43,305 nt of DNA, from NCBI GenBank assembly GCA_017475485.1, contig JAFVFO010000026.1:1-43305 (forward strand). Direction: 5' to 3'. Both the position numbers and the translations under genes were made by a program. The notes under the pieces are model-generated. The model did not search any database and was not told where the DNA came from. It saw nothing but the letters and a program-made list of their open reading frames with translations. The stretch's first letter is position 1. Each line of letters starts with the position of its first letter. Below are positions 1 through 10,000 of the stretch, piece after piece. The stretch comes from Candidatus Gastranaerophilales bacterium. GTDB taxonomy: Bacteria; Cyanobacteriota; Vampirovibrionia; Gastranaerophilales; Gastranaerophilaceae.

Positions 1-1
1 A

Positions 2-226
2 CCCGCAAAAATCGGAAATCAAGAGATTGCTTACATGTGGAACACACCAAATAATGTAACTACGTATCTAAGAGGTACTGCGCAAGGCACAAGTTGGTTT
101 AACACAGGCGGACTATTACCCGCAAATAATGGGCTACTAACTCCATTATATCAGCATATGTGTACCTCAACCACAACAAATGGCACTACCACTTGGACAT
201 GTCCTTTTGGCGGGCTTGGGCATTAA
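2..226 (+). CDS. C-terminal end of an unidentified protein (5' end outside window)
   Basis: The frame is open from the first bases of the window and ends with TAA at 224-226, so this is the last ~74 residues of a longer gene. The visible tail is rich in Thr, Asn and Gly and contains two cysteines about a dozen residues apart near the C-terminus (MC...TWTC). That composition suggests an exported or surface protein, and a C-terminal cysteine pair is seen in some pilin-like proteins, but there is no motif that names a family. An internal ATG at 35 exists but there is no reason to treat it as the start. A strong terminator follows directly. Function unknown. Confidence 0.6.
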   Translation, partial: PAKIGNQEIAYMWNTPNNVTTYLRGTAQGTSWFNTGGLLPANNGLLTPLYQHMCTSTTTNGTTTWTCPFGGLGH

Positions 227-250
227 TGTAATTTTATTTTGTGTATTGAT

Positions 251-276
251 ATGAGGGCTTTGGCCCTCATTTTTTT
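251..276 (+). terminator. Rho-independent terminator
   Basis: Perfect 8-bp stem (251-258 with 263-270), 4-base loop, then six T residues. It lies 24 bases after the stop of the truncated first gene and ends that transcription unit. Confidence 0.9.
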
Positions 277-303
277 AGTGCTATGATTTTGCAAAAATTT
301 TAT

Positions 304-333
304 TTGTCATTATAAAAAATATATGCGTATAAT
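304..333 (+). promoter_or_regulatory. Sigma-70-type promoter for the HExxH protein gene
   Basis: TTGTCA at 304-309 and TATAAT at 328-333 are separated by 18 bases. The box pair sits just after the preceding terminator and 25 bases before the start codon at 359, so transcription would begin around 340. Confidence 0.65.
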
Positions 334-358
334 ATTGTTATAAGTTTTGAGGGGTTTT

Positions 359-976
359 ATGAAAAAGAAATTATTATGCTGTTTATTTGGTTTATGTATT
401 TGCACAAGTTCCGCTTTTGCGCTTGATGAAGCGTTATATAAAAAGTACAAAAATGTGTCATCTGATGAAAATATTATAAAAGCAGTTGAATTATTGGAAA
501 ATACAACAGGGCGCTATTCAAAAGAGGCTATTTTAGGGAAAAATTTAACAGGTAAGCCGATGAAAATAGAATTTATTGATTTATCAACAATTAACCCAAT
601 GTATGCAAATTTTGACGCACTCGGTTGGAAAAAGAAAAAGATTTTGACAATATATATTAATGAAAAACATAAAGATGCGCCAATTGAGGCATTGGCTTCT
701 ATTTTATCACATGAAGCAATTCATCAGGATGAGCAGAATTCTTTGAATGAAGAAACTTATGCCTGGACACTTGAGGCTGCCGTTTGGACACAATTTACGG
801 AAGACAACCCGAGCCTTGAAGAAATTTCACACCCTTTAGTGGAGCGCGAAAATGTAATTAAAAAGTTATTTTTAAGGGGAAATTATTCAAGCAAATATAT
901 TCATAGCTTTGTTGTCGGGAATAAGGGGTATAAAAACCTTCCCGAACGTTCTTTTGGGTTTGAAGAATTGCTGTAA
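359..976 (+). CDS. Secreted protein with a zinc-protease HExxH motif
   Basis: The product is 205 residues with an N-terminal signal peptide (two or more Lys, a hydrophobic core containing four Cys, and a likely cleavage after the SAFA stretch near residue 21). Residues 118-122 read HEAIH, the zinc-binding HExxH signature, followed by a Glu-containing stretch (NEETYAW, 130-136) that could supply a third ligand as in gluzincins. I chose ATG 359 over an in-frame TTG at 347 because AGGGG lies 5-8 bases upstream of the ATG and the TTG would put four extra residues in front of the signal peptide. The gene has its own promoter and stands alone, convergent with the next gene (9-base gap). A small periplasmic or secreted metallopeptidase is the best guess; substrate unknown. 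Confidence 0.75.
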   Translation: MKKKLLCCLFGLCICTSSAFALDEALYKKYKNVSSDENIIKAVELLENTTGRYSKEAILGKNLTGKPMKIEFIDLSTINPMYANFDALGWKKKKILTIYINEKHKDAPIEALASILSHEAIHQDEQNSLNEETYAWTLEAAVWTQFTEDNPSLEEISHPLVERENVIKKLFLRGNYSSKYIHSFVVGNKGYKNLPERSFGFEELL

Positions 977-985
977 TATTTTGAT

Positions 986-2092
986 TTATATTATGAATTT
1001 TCCGTTTTCATAAACCAATTTATCATCAGCATAAATTTTTCCGCCGTTTTTCATGTTTTTAATCATATCCCAATGCAGGCCTGATTTATTCTTACCGCCT
1101 GCTTCGGGGTAGCTTGCGCCAAGTGCCATGTGGATTGAACCGCCGATTTTTTCATCAAAAAGTATATTTCCCGTTACTTCTTGAATTCTTTCGTTTGTAC
1201 CGATTGCGATTTCGCCCACAAACCTAGAGCCTTCATCCATATTCAACATATCTTGTAAGAAGTCATTGCCAATTTCAGCGCATGCTTCAACAACTTTACC
1301 TTCAACAAGGGTTAAATAAACTTCTTTAGCGGTTGAACCATGGTAATTTTGAGGAAAATCAAAATAGATTTTACCTGAAGCAGAATTTTCAACAGGAGAT
1401 GTGAAAATTTCACCGTCAGGAAAATTCAAGTTGCCTGAACATGGCAACCAAATTCTGCCTTCGGTTGAAAATGTTATATCTGTTTTATCACCGACATATC
1501 TAATGCGCGTTGTTTGATTTAAAATATCGGCTAAACGTTTTTGTTCTTTATCAATTTCAATCCATTTTTCAATCGGGTTATCTAAATCTAAATAACAAGA
1601 TTTCAAAAGAAAATCAGAATATTCTTCTAAGCTCATATTTGCTTCTTGGGCAAGAGCATTTGTAGGATAATCAGCAATTACCCAGCGCATATCGCCTTTT
1701 GCAGAGCGTTCTAATCTGCGTGACAAGATAGGATGTGTTGCTTTGGCGCGTTTTGCAACTTTTGCGCTGTCTGCTTTGGTCATGCTTTTTGTATTATTCG
1801 GTGCGCCGATAAATATCATAACATCGGCTTTTTCAACTTCTGTTTTAGACATTTCATCTATATATTCAAGCTGTTCATCTGTTGCATGTTTAATAAAAGT
1901 TTCGGCTATTTCATCCATTGAGGTTCTGACAACAGGATTTGCACCATTTATCAAACACAGTTTATATATTTCTTTAACTAAGGGCTGTGCTTCATAGCCT
2001 CTGGCATAAATTATGACCAAATCACCCTTTTTAACGGCTGTTGAATAATTTACCAATATATTTGCATATTTTTCTATTATCGGGTTGAACAT
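986..2092 (-). CDS. M29 family metallo-aminopeptidase (AmpS/PepS/aminopeptidase T type)
   Basis: The 368-residue product is collinear with thermophilic-type M29 aminopeptidases, cytoplasmic dimers that remove N-terminal residues using two metal ions. The metal and catalytic positions of the family are visible: E228 (in PDGEIFTSP), E294 (VGEIAIG), H321 and Y328 (SIHMALGASY), H340 and D342 (GLHWD). Its start codon overlaps the lpxA stop by one base (TAATG), so it is the last gene of the minus-strand envelope operon and probably translationally coupled. Its place next to lipid A genes is likely an operon passenger effect. Family certain, peptide preference unknown. Confidence 0.92.
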   Translation of the reverse strand: MFNPIIEKYANILVNYSTAVKKGDLVIIYARGYEAQPLVKEIYKLCLINGANPVVRTSMDEIAETFIKHATDEQLEYIDEMSKTEVEKADVMIFIGAPNNTKSMTKADSAKVAKRAKATHPILSRRLERSAKGDMRWVIADYPTNALAQEANMSLEEYSDFLLKSCYLDLDNPIEKWIEIDKEQKRLADILNQTTRIRYVGDKTDITFSTEGRIWLPCSGNLNFPDGEIFTSPVENSASGKIYFDFPQNYHGSTAKEVYLTLVEGKVVEACAEIGNDFLQDMLNMDEGSRFVGEIAIGTNERIQEVTGNILFDEKIGGSIHMALGASYPEAGGKNKSGLHWDMIKNMKNGGKIYADDKLVYENGKFII

Positions 2093-2907
2093 TAGTCTTC
2101 TGCGCTCCCATGGTATGCTTCTTTATCTCTTAGGGTACAGCCCCTTTTTGAAGTTCTGACGAATTCAACAAGTTTATCAACATAAACATTACCTTTGAAT
2201 TCTTTTTCAATAACTTCAAGAGCTTGTGTGGTGTTGTATTGTTCGCTTCTTAAAATTCTTATTGCTTTATGAATAGCATCGCGCGAATCTTTATCTACAC
2301 CTTTGCGCATTAAACCGATTGCATTTAAACCGACAGGTAGGCAGGGAATGCCTTCTGCTTTGCAATAAGGGATTATATCCAGCCTTGCTGCAGACGCACC
2401 TGAAATTATTGCCATATCGCCAATTCTTAGATTTTGATGAAATACGCTCATACCGCCTAAGAAAGCACCAAAACCGACATGGCAATGTCCGCCTAAGGTT
2501 GCAGCATTTGCCATTATGACATTATCACCAAGAATGCAATTGTGCGCAACATGGGTATATGCCATAAGCATACAATTATTTCCGATTATAGTATTGCCTT
2601 CGCCTGTTGCCCTGTTTACTGTGGCAAATTCTCTAATCCAGCAATTTTCGCCAATAATAACCCCCGTTAATTCGCCTTTATAACCAAGGTCTTGAGGTTC
2701 ACCGCCAATTGATGCGAATGGTGAAATGCGGGTATTTTTACCAATGTGTGCAAATTGGATATTTGCATTTTCTGCGATTTTACAGCCTTCTTCAATTACG
2801 ACGTTTTTGCCTATTATAGTATATGCGCCTATTTCAACGCTTTCATGGATTTTTGCAGACTCATCAATTATTGCTGTAGGATGAATTTTTGATATTGTTG
2901 TTGTCAT
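2092..2907 (-). CDS. lpxA: UDP-N-acetylglucosamine O-acyltransferase LpxA
   Basis: LpxA transfers a 3-hydroxyacyl chain from acyl-ACP to the 3-OH of UDP-GlcNAc, the first step of lipid A synthesis in the cytoplasm. The 271-residue protein has a left-handed beta-helix built from hexapeptide repeats (roughly residues 10-190) and a C-terminal helical domain. The catalytic histidine is seen at H122 in YTHVAHNC, matching His125 of the E. coli enzyme, and GGMSVFHQ is the following conserved block. Length is normal for the family (~262). It follows fabZ by 9 bases and overlaps the aminopeptidase start by one base. Confidence 0.96.
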   Translation of the reverse strand: MTTTISKIHPTAIIDESAKIHESVEIGAYTIIGKNVVIEEGCKIAENANIQFAHIGKNTRISPFASIGGEPQDLGYKGELTGVIIGENCWIREFATVNRATGEGNTIIGNNCMLMAYTHVAHNCILGDNVIMANAATLGGHCHVGFGAFLGGMSVFHQNLRIGDMAIISGASAARLDIIPYCKAEGIPCLPVGLNAIGLMRKGVDKDSRDAIHKAIRILRSEQYNTTQALEVIEKEFKGNVYVDKLVEFVRTSKRGCTLRDKEAYHGSAED

Positions 2908-2916
2908 ATTTTCTCC

Positions 2917-3363
2917 TTATTTCAATGCTACGGTAAGTATTGCTTCCGTACATAATTTACCATCAACAAATGAACGTCCTAAGCATTTTGCAATAGGCCC
3001 TTTTGCCTTAATTAATTCTGTTTCCATTTCAAGTTTGTCGCCGGGGCGAACAATATTTTTGAATTTAGCACTTTCAATTCCTGCAAAAAGTGTTAGTTTG
3101 CCTTTGTATTCATCCATGGTCATTAATATAGGAGCGGATGTTTGAGCTAATGCTTCAACTTGCAAAACCCCGGGCATAATAGGATTTTCAGGAAAATGCC
3201 CCTGGAAAAAAGGTTCGTTAAAGGAAACATTTTTGTATCCTTTTGAATATTTTCCGGGAATACATTCCGTAATTCTATCTATTAATAAAAACGGATATCT
3301 GTGTGGTAACATTTTTAAAATTTGTTCGTAATCCATTGTTATTGGAGTTATAACTGCATCCAT
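2917..3363 (-). CDS. fabZ: 3-hydroxyacyl-ACP dehydratase FabZ
   Basis: FabZ dehydrates 3-hydroxyacyl-ACP to trans-2-enoyl-ACP in fatty-acid elongation and competes with LpxA and LpxD for the same substrate. The 148-residue protein is a single hot-dog fold with the early [12 protein letters not shown] block and the active-site pair H56 ([11 protein letters not shown]) and E70 (QVEALAQ). It lies 10 bases after lpxC and 9 before lpxA, the lpxC-fabZ-lpxA order known in several Gram-negative lineages. Here lpxC and fabZ are separate, not fused as in Bacteroidetes. Confidence 0.97.
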   Translation of the reverse strand: MDAVITPITMDYEQILKMLPHRYPFLLIDRITECIPGKYSKGYKNVSFNEPFFQGHFPENPIMPGVLQVEALAQTSAPILMTMDEYKGKLTLFAGIESAKFKNIVRPGDKLEMETELIKAKGPIAKCLGRSFVDGKLCTEAILTVALK

Positions 3364-3373
3364 ATTTGTCTCC

Positions 3374-4195
3374 TTAATTGTCTAATACTTCTTTTAGTTT
3401 GCGCGCAAGTTCAACATGATAACCATGGCCTGCTTCTTTAACTAATATATTTGCATTTAATTTCAAGGGATTATAACCTGTTAAATATAAATCCCCTATA
3501 ATATCAAGAATTTTATGTTTTATAGGTTCCGCTTCGCTTCTCAGGGTTGTTGTGTAGCCGTCATCTGTCAAACCTACGGTATTTTCAATTGTTACTCCTT
3601 TTGAATAACCTGCGGCCTGAAACTTTTCAAGGTCTTTTAAGTAGCCAAAAGTTCTTGCTTCTATTATTTCATTCAAATTCTTATCTAAATCCAAGTTAAC
3701 CCATGTGTGGGCTAGGTCTTTATGGTTAAAGTTGACAAGATATGTAATTTTAGTTTTATCGCTCGGAATTAAAGTAACAGAAGAATTATTTTTTTCAAAA
3801 TAAACAGGCTTTGTTAATGTTTTAGTGGGTTCGTTTTCACCCGTTAGGCCGATTTCTTGAAATTTTTCAACCCAAACGCGTGCACTTCCGTCAAAAATAG
3901 GCATTTCAAAACCTTGAGAAGAAAAATAAACATCCAACGCATCAATTCCTAAAATAGCGCATGATGCCATAAAATGTTCAACAAGTGCAATTTTATGTTG
4001 TGCACCGCGCAAAACATCCGCCAATATAACGCAATGTTCGGTTGAAACGACATTATTGACATCAGCTTCTACAATACCTTGCGCTATATGAAAGCGAATA
4101 CCCTTTTTATCGCTTGGTTTAATTTCAAGCTCAACAGGAGCGGCAAACATTAAGCCTGCTCCTTGCATTTTAAAACTAGATTTTACCGTCTTCAT
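3374..4195 (-). CDS. lpxC: UDP-3-O-acyl-N-acetylglucosamine deacetylase LpxC
   Basis: LpxC is the zinc deacetylase that commits UDP-3-acyl-GlcNAc to lipid A. Zinc-ligand blocks are present: the His of [17 protein letters not shown], and the His and Asp of [15 protein letters not shown], with a C-terminal His in [14 protein letters not shown] is the conserved DGS block. At 273 residues it is slightly shorter than E. coli LpxC (~305). The N-terminal block that normally reads GxGLHSG reads GAGLMFA here, so the His and Gly of that loop are missing. The start overlaps the end of lpxD by 20 bases. Confidence 0.94.
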   Translation of the reverse strand: MKTVKSSFKMQGAGLMFAAPVELEIKPSDKKGIRFHIAQGIVEADVNNVVSTEHCVILADVLRGAQHKIALVEHFMASCAILGIDALDVYFSSQGFEMPIFDGSARVWVEKFQEIGLTGENEPTKTLTKPVYFEKNNSSVTLIPSDKTKITYLVNFNHKDLAHTWVNLDLDKNLNEIIEARTFGYLKDLEKFQAAGYSKGVTIENTVGLTDDGYTTTLRSEAEPIKHKILDIIGDLYLTGYNPLKLNANILVKEAGHGYHVELARKLKEVLDN

Positions 4196-5285
4196 TTAAA
4201 AATTTCTCATAATCTTCTAATAAATGTTGATATTTTTTATATTTTTGAACCATAATTTCAGCTTCATCAAGGTATTTTAATCTCTTAATGAAATCTTTTC
4301 TAAGTACTGCAGGAGCACCCATGATTACTGATTTTCTCGGGAATGATTTTGTAATACCTGCTTTAGCTAAGATTATTGAATCTTCACCGATTTCAACATG
4401 GTCTTTTAAGCCGGCTTGACCTGCAATTACAACCCTATCGCCAATTACACAGCTTCCTGCAATACCAACTTGGGAAACTATTGTGCAGGCTTTGCCGATT
4501 TTGCAATTATGACCGATTTGAACAAGGTTATCTATTTTTGTTTGAGAACCGATTGTTGTATTTTCGATTGTGCCTCTATCTATGCAAGTATTTGCGCCGA
4601 TTTCAACGTCATCACCAACTTCAACCGAGCCAAGGGATGGAATTTTGAATACTTTAACATCTTTATTTGTTTCTTTAACGGCACCTTCCGCGCGGGCTTG
4701 TTCAATGTTGCTGGGAGCTTCTGTTACAAAAGAGAAGCCGTCTGCGCCAAGGCTGACACCATGGTGCATAATACATCTATCCCCGACTATTACTCTGTCG
4801 CCTATATTTACATGCGGGTGGAATAAGCAATTTGAACCGATTTTAGCACCTTTGCCTATATAAACACCTGCCATTAATGCGGTATTATCGCCAATTTCAG
4901 CATTAGCACCGATTACAACATTAGCACCGATCGACACATTTTTCCCGATTTTAGCGGTTTTATCAATAACGGCGCTTGGGTGAATTTCTTGCGGTGTATC
5001 GGGCGCTTCATAAAATACATTTAACAGTTTCATGAAAGCTAATCTCGGCCTTTCAACTTCAATTGTTGACATATTTGGTATGCTGACACCTAATGGTACA
5101 AGTGCGCACGGTGCATTGCTTTGAGCAAGATTTTCAATCTCATCTTCATTCATGGCTAATGCTAATGTCGTTTTATCCGCTAATTTTGGCGGTGCAACTT
5201 TGTCAACAACAACGTCTTGAACTTTTGTTAAAATTCCGTTTGTGATAGCAGCTAATTCGTCAAGACTAAATTTTTTTTCACCCAT
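4176..5285 (-). CDS. lpxD: UDP-3-O-(3-hydroxyacyl)glucosamine N-acyltransferase LpxD
   Basis: LpxD adds the N-linked hydroxyacyl chain in the third lipid A step. The 369-residue protein has the N-terminal uridine-binding domain (about 1-100), a long left-handed beta-helix of hexapeptide repeats (about 100-320) and a C-terminal helix. The catalytic His lies in QIGHNCKIG, and [13 protein letters not shown] is the family block before it. I placed the start at ATG 5285 because GGAG sits 7 bases upstream; an in-frame TTG at 5306 would put that GGAG inside the coding region. It begins the lpxD-lpxC-fabZ-lpxA-aminopeptidase run, 60 bases after the heptose nucleotidyltransferase gene. lpxB and lpxK are not in the window. 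Confidence 0.95.
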   Translation of the reverse strand: MGEKKFSLDELAAITNGILTKVQDVVVDKVAPPKLADKTTLALAMNEDEIENLAQSNAPCALVPLGVSIPNMSTIEVERPRLAFMKLLNVFYEAPDTPQEIHPSAVIDKTAKIGKNVSIGANVVIGANAEIGDNTALMAGVYIGKGAKIGSNCLFHPHVNIGDRVIVGDRCIMHHGVSLGADGFSFVTEAPSNIEQARAEGAVKETNKDVKVFKIPSLGSVEVGDDVEIGANTCIDRGTIENTTIGSQTKIDNLVQIGHNCKIGKACTIVSQVGIAGSCVIGDRVVIAGQAGLKDHVEIGEDSIILAKAGITKSFPRKSVIMGAPAVLRKDFIKRLKYLDEAEIMVQKYKKYQHLLEDYEKFLNEDGKI

Positions 5286-5345
5286 TATTTTACTCCCATT
5301 AAACAAATCTAGTATGTCTATTTTATAACAATTTAAGTAAAAAAG

Positions 5346-5807
5346 CTATTTTTTTAATATATTTTTAACAACATTTGTGGTAGATTTACCTTCTACAAAT
5401 GTAATAAATTCAACCTTACCCCCATAAGCCTTAATTACAGGTGCTTCGGGCAGTGTTTCCAATGTGTAATCCGCACCTTTTGTATAAATATCGGGTTTTA
5501 TAATATTTAATAATTCAACCGGAGAATTTTCTTCAAAAATAACAACGTAATCTACGCTTTTAAGTTCGTCTAAAAGGCCGGCTCTATCTGCTTCGTTATT
5601 AATAGGCCTGTTTTCACCTTTTAAACGTTTAACGGAAGAATCGGAATTTAATCCTACAATTAAAATATCTCCGAATTTTTTAGATTCTTTTAAATATTTA
5701 GCATGCCCGATGTGCAAAATGTCAAAACAACCGTTGGTAAAAACAATTTTTTTGCCTTTCAAGGTTTTTAATAAATCATTTAATTCTTCTTTTTTTATAA
5801 TACTCAT
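5346..5807 (-). CDS. rfaE2: D-glycero-beta-D-manno-heptose-1-phosphate adenylyltransferase (HldE C-terminal-domain type)
   Basis: The 153-residue protein is a stand-alone cytidylyltransferase-like nucleotidyltransferase: FTNGCFDILHIGH (residues 23-35) carries the HxGH nucleotide-binding motif, and TKGADYTLETLPEA and VEGKSTTNVV are conserved in the C-terminal half of HldE. It would convert heptose-1-phosphate plus ATP to ADP-heptose for LPS core or S-layer-like glycans. In E. coli this activity is fused to a kinase; here only the transferase is present and the kinase must be elsewhere. The position directly upstream of lpxD fits LPS biosynthesis. Confidence 0.9.
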   Translation of the reverse strand: MSIIKKEELNDLLKTLKGKKIVFTNGCFDILHIGHAKYLKESKKFGDILIVGLNSDSSVKRLKGENRPINNEADRAGLLDELKSVDYVVIFEENSPVELLNIIKPDIYTKGADYTLETLPEAPVIKAYGGKVEFITFVEGKSTTNVVKNILKK

Positions 5808-5825
5808 ATAAACTTTCTGTTTAAA

Positions 5826-5852
5826 GATAACCGCCCATTAAGAGCGGTTATC
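5826..5852 (-). terminator. Hairpin after the peptidyl-prolyl isomerase gene, possible terminator
   Basis: Perfect 9-bp inverted repeat (5826-5834 with 5844-5852) with a 9-base loop, 10 bases beyond the isomerase stop. On the minus strand only TTTAAA follows, so the U-tract is poor. It may be a weak terminator or a processing and stability hairpin between isomerase and rfaE2. Confidence 0.55.
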
Positions 5853-5861
5853 GGTTAATAT

Positions 5862-7031
5862 TTATTTTTCCATTTTATTTAAAACTTTTTGTTTGGACTT
5901 TGGAGTTTTAGCTTTTTGTTGAAGTTCGATTTGTTCTTTAAGCGCGTCATCAAGCTGTTTTTTAATTGTTTTCGGATTCAGGCTTTCATCAACATATTCA
6001 ACTTTAGCATTGTTTTTTAAGTCTGTAATGTATTTTTGAACTATTTCCATTTTTTTCATTTGAGTTAAATACATTTTTAAGTCGTTTTTAACTTGTGCAA
6101 ATGATTGCATACCTTGCGGCGCTCTATCTTTTACAAGAATGATATGATAACCGAATTGAGTTTTAACTAAAGGGCCTACAACACCGATTTTTTGAGAAAA
6201 AGCAGCGTCTGCAAATTCTTTTACAACGGTTGTTCTTGTAACAAACCCAAGATCACCGCCGTTTTTAGCACTTGCTTCGTCATCTGAATATTCTTGAGCT
6301 AATTTAGCAAAATCTTTCGGGTTTTTCAATGCTTTTTGAGAAACTTCTTTTGCTAAGGCTTCTTTTCTTTCAACTTCTTCTTTAACTTTCTTTTCAATAT
6401 CAGTGGTTGATAATTTTGCTGATTTATCGGCATCTGCAATTTTTCTTTTAATTGCTTCCGGATTTGTTTCTATTAAAATATGAGAAACCATAGCTCTTTC
6501 AGGCATATTAAACTGTGCTTTATTTTTGTTATAGAAGGCTTGGGCTTCCGCGTCGGTTGCGTCGCTAATTCCTAAGGAATTAACAAGTTTATCCATTTTA
6601 ACTTCTTGCTCCATATCTTTATGAAGTCTTTCATTTGTAACGTTATTTTCTTTTAAGATGTTTTTGAATTGTTCTTCAGAGCCGATTTGGGCAATGATTT
6701 GTTTTTGTTTTGCCTGAATTTCGTCTTCCGTAGCTGTGATGTTTCTTTTATTAAATTCTTGAGATAGTATAGCTCTCATAACAACATCATTTGTGTATTT
6801 TTCTTTTAGAGATAATACAGCGTAGCTTGTGTCTTTTTTAAGTTCTTTCGGGGAATTTTTGAATTGAACGTTTTTAATTTTGTTAAAATCTTCAAAATAT
6901 TCACCTCTTGTGATATTTTGGTCATTAACTTTAATTACAACGTCACTATCTTTTGTACATCCGCAAAATAACATGGTTGAACACAAAAGTACAGCTGTAA
7001 TCTGTGCCAGTGTTGCCTTCGTAAACTTCAT
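5862..7031 (-). CDS. Lipoprotein-like parvulin peptidyl-prolyl isomerase (PrsA/SurA type)
   Basis: The 389-residue product starts with an export signal ending in FCGC, an imperfect lipobox with Cys25 as the likely lipidated residue. A SurA-N-like helical region (about 30-165) precedes a PpiC parvulin domain (about 178-305) with VSHILIE, AKNGGDLGFV and TQFGYHIILV, the standard parvulin blocks. A charged helical insertion (about residues 195-235) splits the first strand from the rest, and the tail is Lys-rich and coiled. It probably folds outer membrane or secreted proteins in the periplasm, which fits the neighbouring envelope genes. PrsA, SurA or PpiD-like naming cannot be decided from sequence alone. 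Confidence 0.88.
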   Translation of the reverse strand: MKFTKATLAQITAVLLCSTMLFCGCTKDSDVVIKVNDQNITRGEYFEDFNKIKNVQFKNSPKELKKDTSYAVLSLKEKYTNDVVMRAILSQEFNKRNITATEDEIQAKQKQIIAQIGSEEQFKNILKENNVTNERLHKDMEQEVKMDKLVNSLGISDATDAEAQAFYNKNKAQFNMPERAMVSHILIETNPEAIKRKIADADKSAKLSTTDIEKKVKEEVERKEALAKEVSQKALKNPKDFAKLAQEYSDDEASAKNGGDLGFVTRTTVVKEFADAAFSQKIGVVGPLVKTQFGYHIILVKDRAPQGMQSFAQVKNDLKMYLTQMKKMEIVQKYITDLKNNAKVEYVDESLNPKTIKKQLDDALKEQIELQQKAKTPKSKQKVLNKMEK

Positions 7032-7060
7032 TTTTCTCTCCTTATTTGTATTTGATATTG

Positions 7061-10000
7061 TTAATATTTAAAATTTAAAACTACCTCAGATATATAATAA
7101 AACAAATCCGCCAATTTGTTAAATATTTCATCAAAACTATCTTCATTTTTGTTAACAAGAATTATGCCTTTTGTTTTATTGAGGTTTTTTGGCGGAAGGG
7201 TGAATTTAAAATATTTGGTATATTTAAAGTCTATTTTAGATTTTAAAATGTTCCATTCCATTTGGGTATAAGGGGTATTAATTCTTATAACGTTTCCGCA
7301 ATCGCGCACTGCTTGAATATTGGCATTTGAAGCCAAAATTCTTAATTTTATTAATTTAATAAGATTTTCAACACATTCAGGAACAGAACCAAATCTATCT
7401 TTTAAATTAACCTTCATATCTTCAAGTTCCGAAAGGGTTTGAGCGTCTGATAACCTTTTATATTCTAAGATTTTTTGTTCATAAGTTTGCGCCCAATCAT
7501 CAGGTATATATGCGTCTATATGAATATCTATAATGGTGTTTTCATTTTTTGTTGAAGATTTAATTTCATAAGGGTTCTTGCTCCGGCGCGCTTTTATATC
7601 TTCAATACATTCTGCTAATAAATTGCAATATGTATCAAAACCGACAGAAGCCATTTGTCCGTGCTGGCGTGTGCCTAAAAGGCTTCCTACTCCTCTTATT
7701 TCAATATCGCGAAGCGCAATTTTATATCCCGAGCCAAGGTTTGTAAAACTTTTTATTGATTCTAAGCGCTTTTTAGCGTCATCTTGTAAAACCCCGTTTT
7801 TATAAAAACAAAAACAATATGCTTGTCTGTCTGACCTTCCGACACGTCCTCTTAATTGGTAAAGCTGTGCAAGGCCGAAATTTTGCGCGTCATGGATGAT
7901 TATTGTATTTGCATTTGGTATATCAAGACCCGATTCAATAATTGTTGAACAAAGCAAGATATCGTATTCTTTTTGTTCAAATTTGCACATTGCATTTTCA
8001 AGTTCATGTTCTGTCATTTGCCCGTGCGCTATACCTATTCTTGCTGAGGGAACAATATCTTGCAGAGTTTTTTTAAATCTTTCTATCGTTTCAACTTTGT
8101 TATAAAGGTAATATATTTGTCCTTCCCTTTGCATTTCTTGATTTATGGCATTTTTAACATAAGTTGCACTGAATTCCCCGACATAAGTTTTAATCGGAAG
8201 TCTGTTTTTTGGCGGGGTGTTAATTACAGACATATCTTTTAAACCCGACAGCGCCATATTCAAGGTTCTTGGAATAGGAGTTGCGGATAGCGATAATATA
8301 TCTATATTTTCTTTATATTGCTTAATTTTTTCTTTCTGGCGAACGCCGAATTTATGTTCCTCATCAATTACCAAAAGTCCTAATTTTTTGAACTTAATAT
8401 CGTCTGATAGAAGTCTGTGCGTTGCAACAACAACATCTATAGAGCCTTCGTTTATATTTTTAATTGTTTCTTTTTGTTCTTTTTTTGTACAAAATCTGTT
8501 TAAAATAGCCATTTTGATATCATAAGGTTCAAAACGTTCTTTAATTGTTTCAAAATGCTGCATAGTAAGGATTGTGGTAGGTGCAATTAAAGCTGTTTGA
8601 TAGCCTGACATTACGGCTTTAAACATGGCGCGAAGCGCAACTTCTGTTTTTCCGAAACCAACATCAGCGCAAATCAGCCTATCCATGGGCTTTGTATCTT
8701 CCATATCTTTCTTGGTTTCGTTTATGGCTTTCATTTGATCGGGAGTTTCGATATATTCAAAGTTATCTTCCATTTCAAACTGCCAGGTTGAATCAGGTTC
8801 AAATTGAATACCCTGCGCCATTTCCCTTTTTGCATACAAATCCAATAAATCATAAGCAATTAATTCAAGTTCTTTTTTAGCTTTTGCTTTTGTATTTTCC
8901 CAAGCGTTTCCGCCCATTTTGGAAAGTTTGGGTTTGGCATTTGTACCGCGATAGCGTGTTAAAAGGTTGATTTGTTCTGCCGGCATGAATAGCTTATCAC
9001 TGCCTTGGAACTGAATTTCAAGGTAATCTTTTTGGGTATCGTCTATAATTTGTTTTGAAATACCGTTATAAATGCCTATGCCATGGATTGCATGAACTAC
9101 ATATTCGCCGGCTTGAATATCATCAATAGATTCAATATATTCAACATTTTCTTTGTTTGAATAGTGGCGCTTTGCTGTAATATCCCGATTTCTTTTATTA
9201 AAAAGTTCTTTATCACCAATAAAAATTATACGCTCTTTATCCCAAACAGCACCTTTTGAGGATATATCGCTATGGTAAAAAATTGAAGGAGAAAATATTT
9301 CCAATTCATCAAAAATTTCTTTTAAACGTGTCGGAAAATTGGTGCAAATATGAATTTTATAATCCAGATTGAGATATTTTTTAATAAATTTAGAAGCATC
9401 CATGATGTCGGATGAAAAAAACGGCACTAAATTCATATCGAATTCAATTAATTTGTCATAATTATCATCTAAAAAATTATCTAATCCTATAGTATTGAAT
9501 TTTTTTACCGATAACAGAAATTCATCCGCTGCTGTATGGTTTAATTTTTCAAGGGGAAGTTTTAAATTGCTTGATATGGCTTCATTATAGGCATTTATAT
9601 CATTTTCATCATATAGTTTATATTTTGATAAAACGGCGCTTGTTTCATCAAATAAAATTATATAATCGTTGAAAAAATCCAAAAAAGACGCGCTGTTATT
9701 TGAAAAATAATTATAGTAATATTCAATTCCTTCAAAATAACCTGTTTCTTGCAGTTTTTCAATTAATTCTTCTTTGATTTTTGTTTGAAAATCGTTAAGT
9801 TTTAAACCGTTAATTTTTTTTATAAAATTATTTTTGTTATCATCATCTAAAATAAATTTATATAACGGCAGAATGTTTATTTCATCAATATGAGAGTAGC
9901 TTTTTTGGGTATTCGGGTTAAATTTTCTTATATCTTCTATGGTATCGGCAAAAAATTCAATTCTGACAGGGCAATCTGTTAAGGTGTAAATATCTAAAAT

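Noticed and set aside
347-361. TTG 347 as start of the secreted HExxH protein
   Set aside because: ATG 359 has a well-placed AGGGG and starts directly at the signal peptide.
4376-4863. Open frames on the plus strand opposite lpxD
   Set aside because: They mirror the hexapeptide-repeat codons of lpxD and have no independent start signals.
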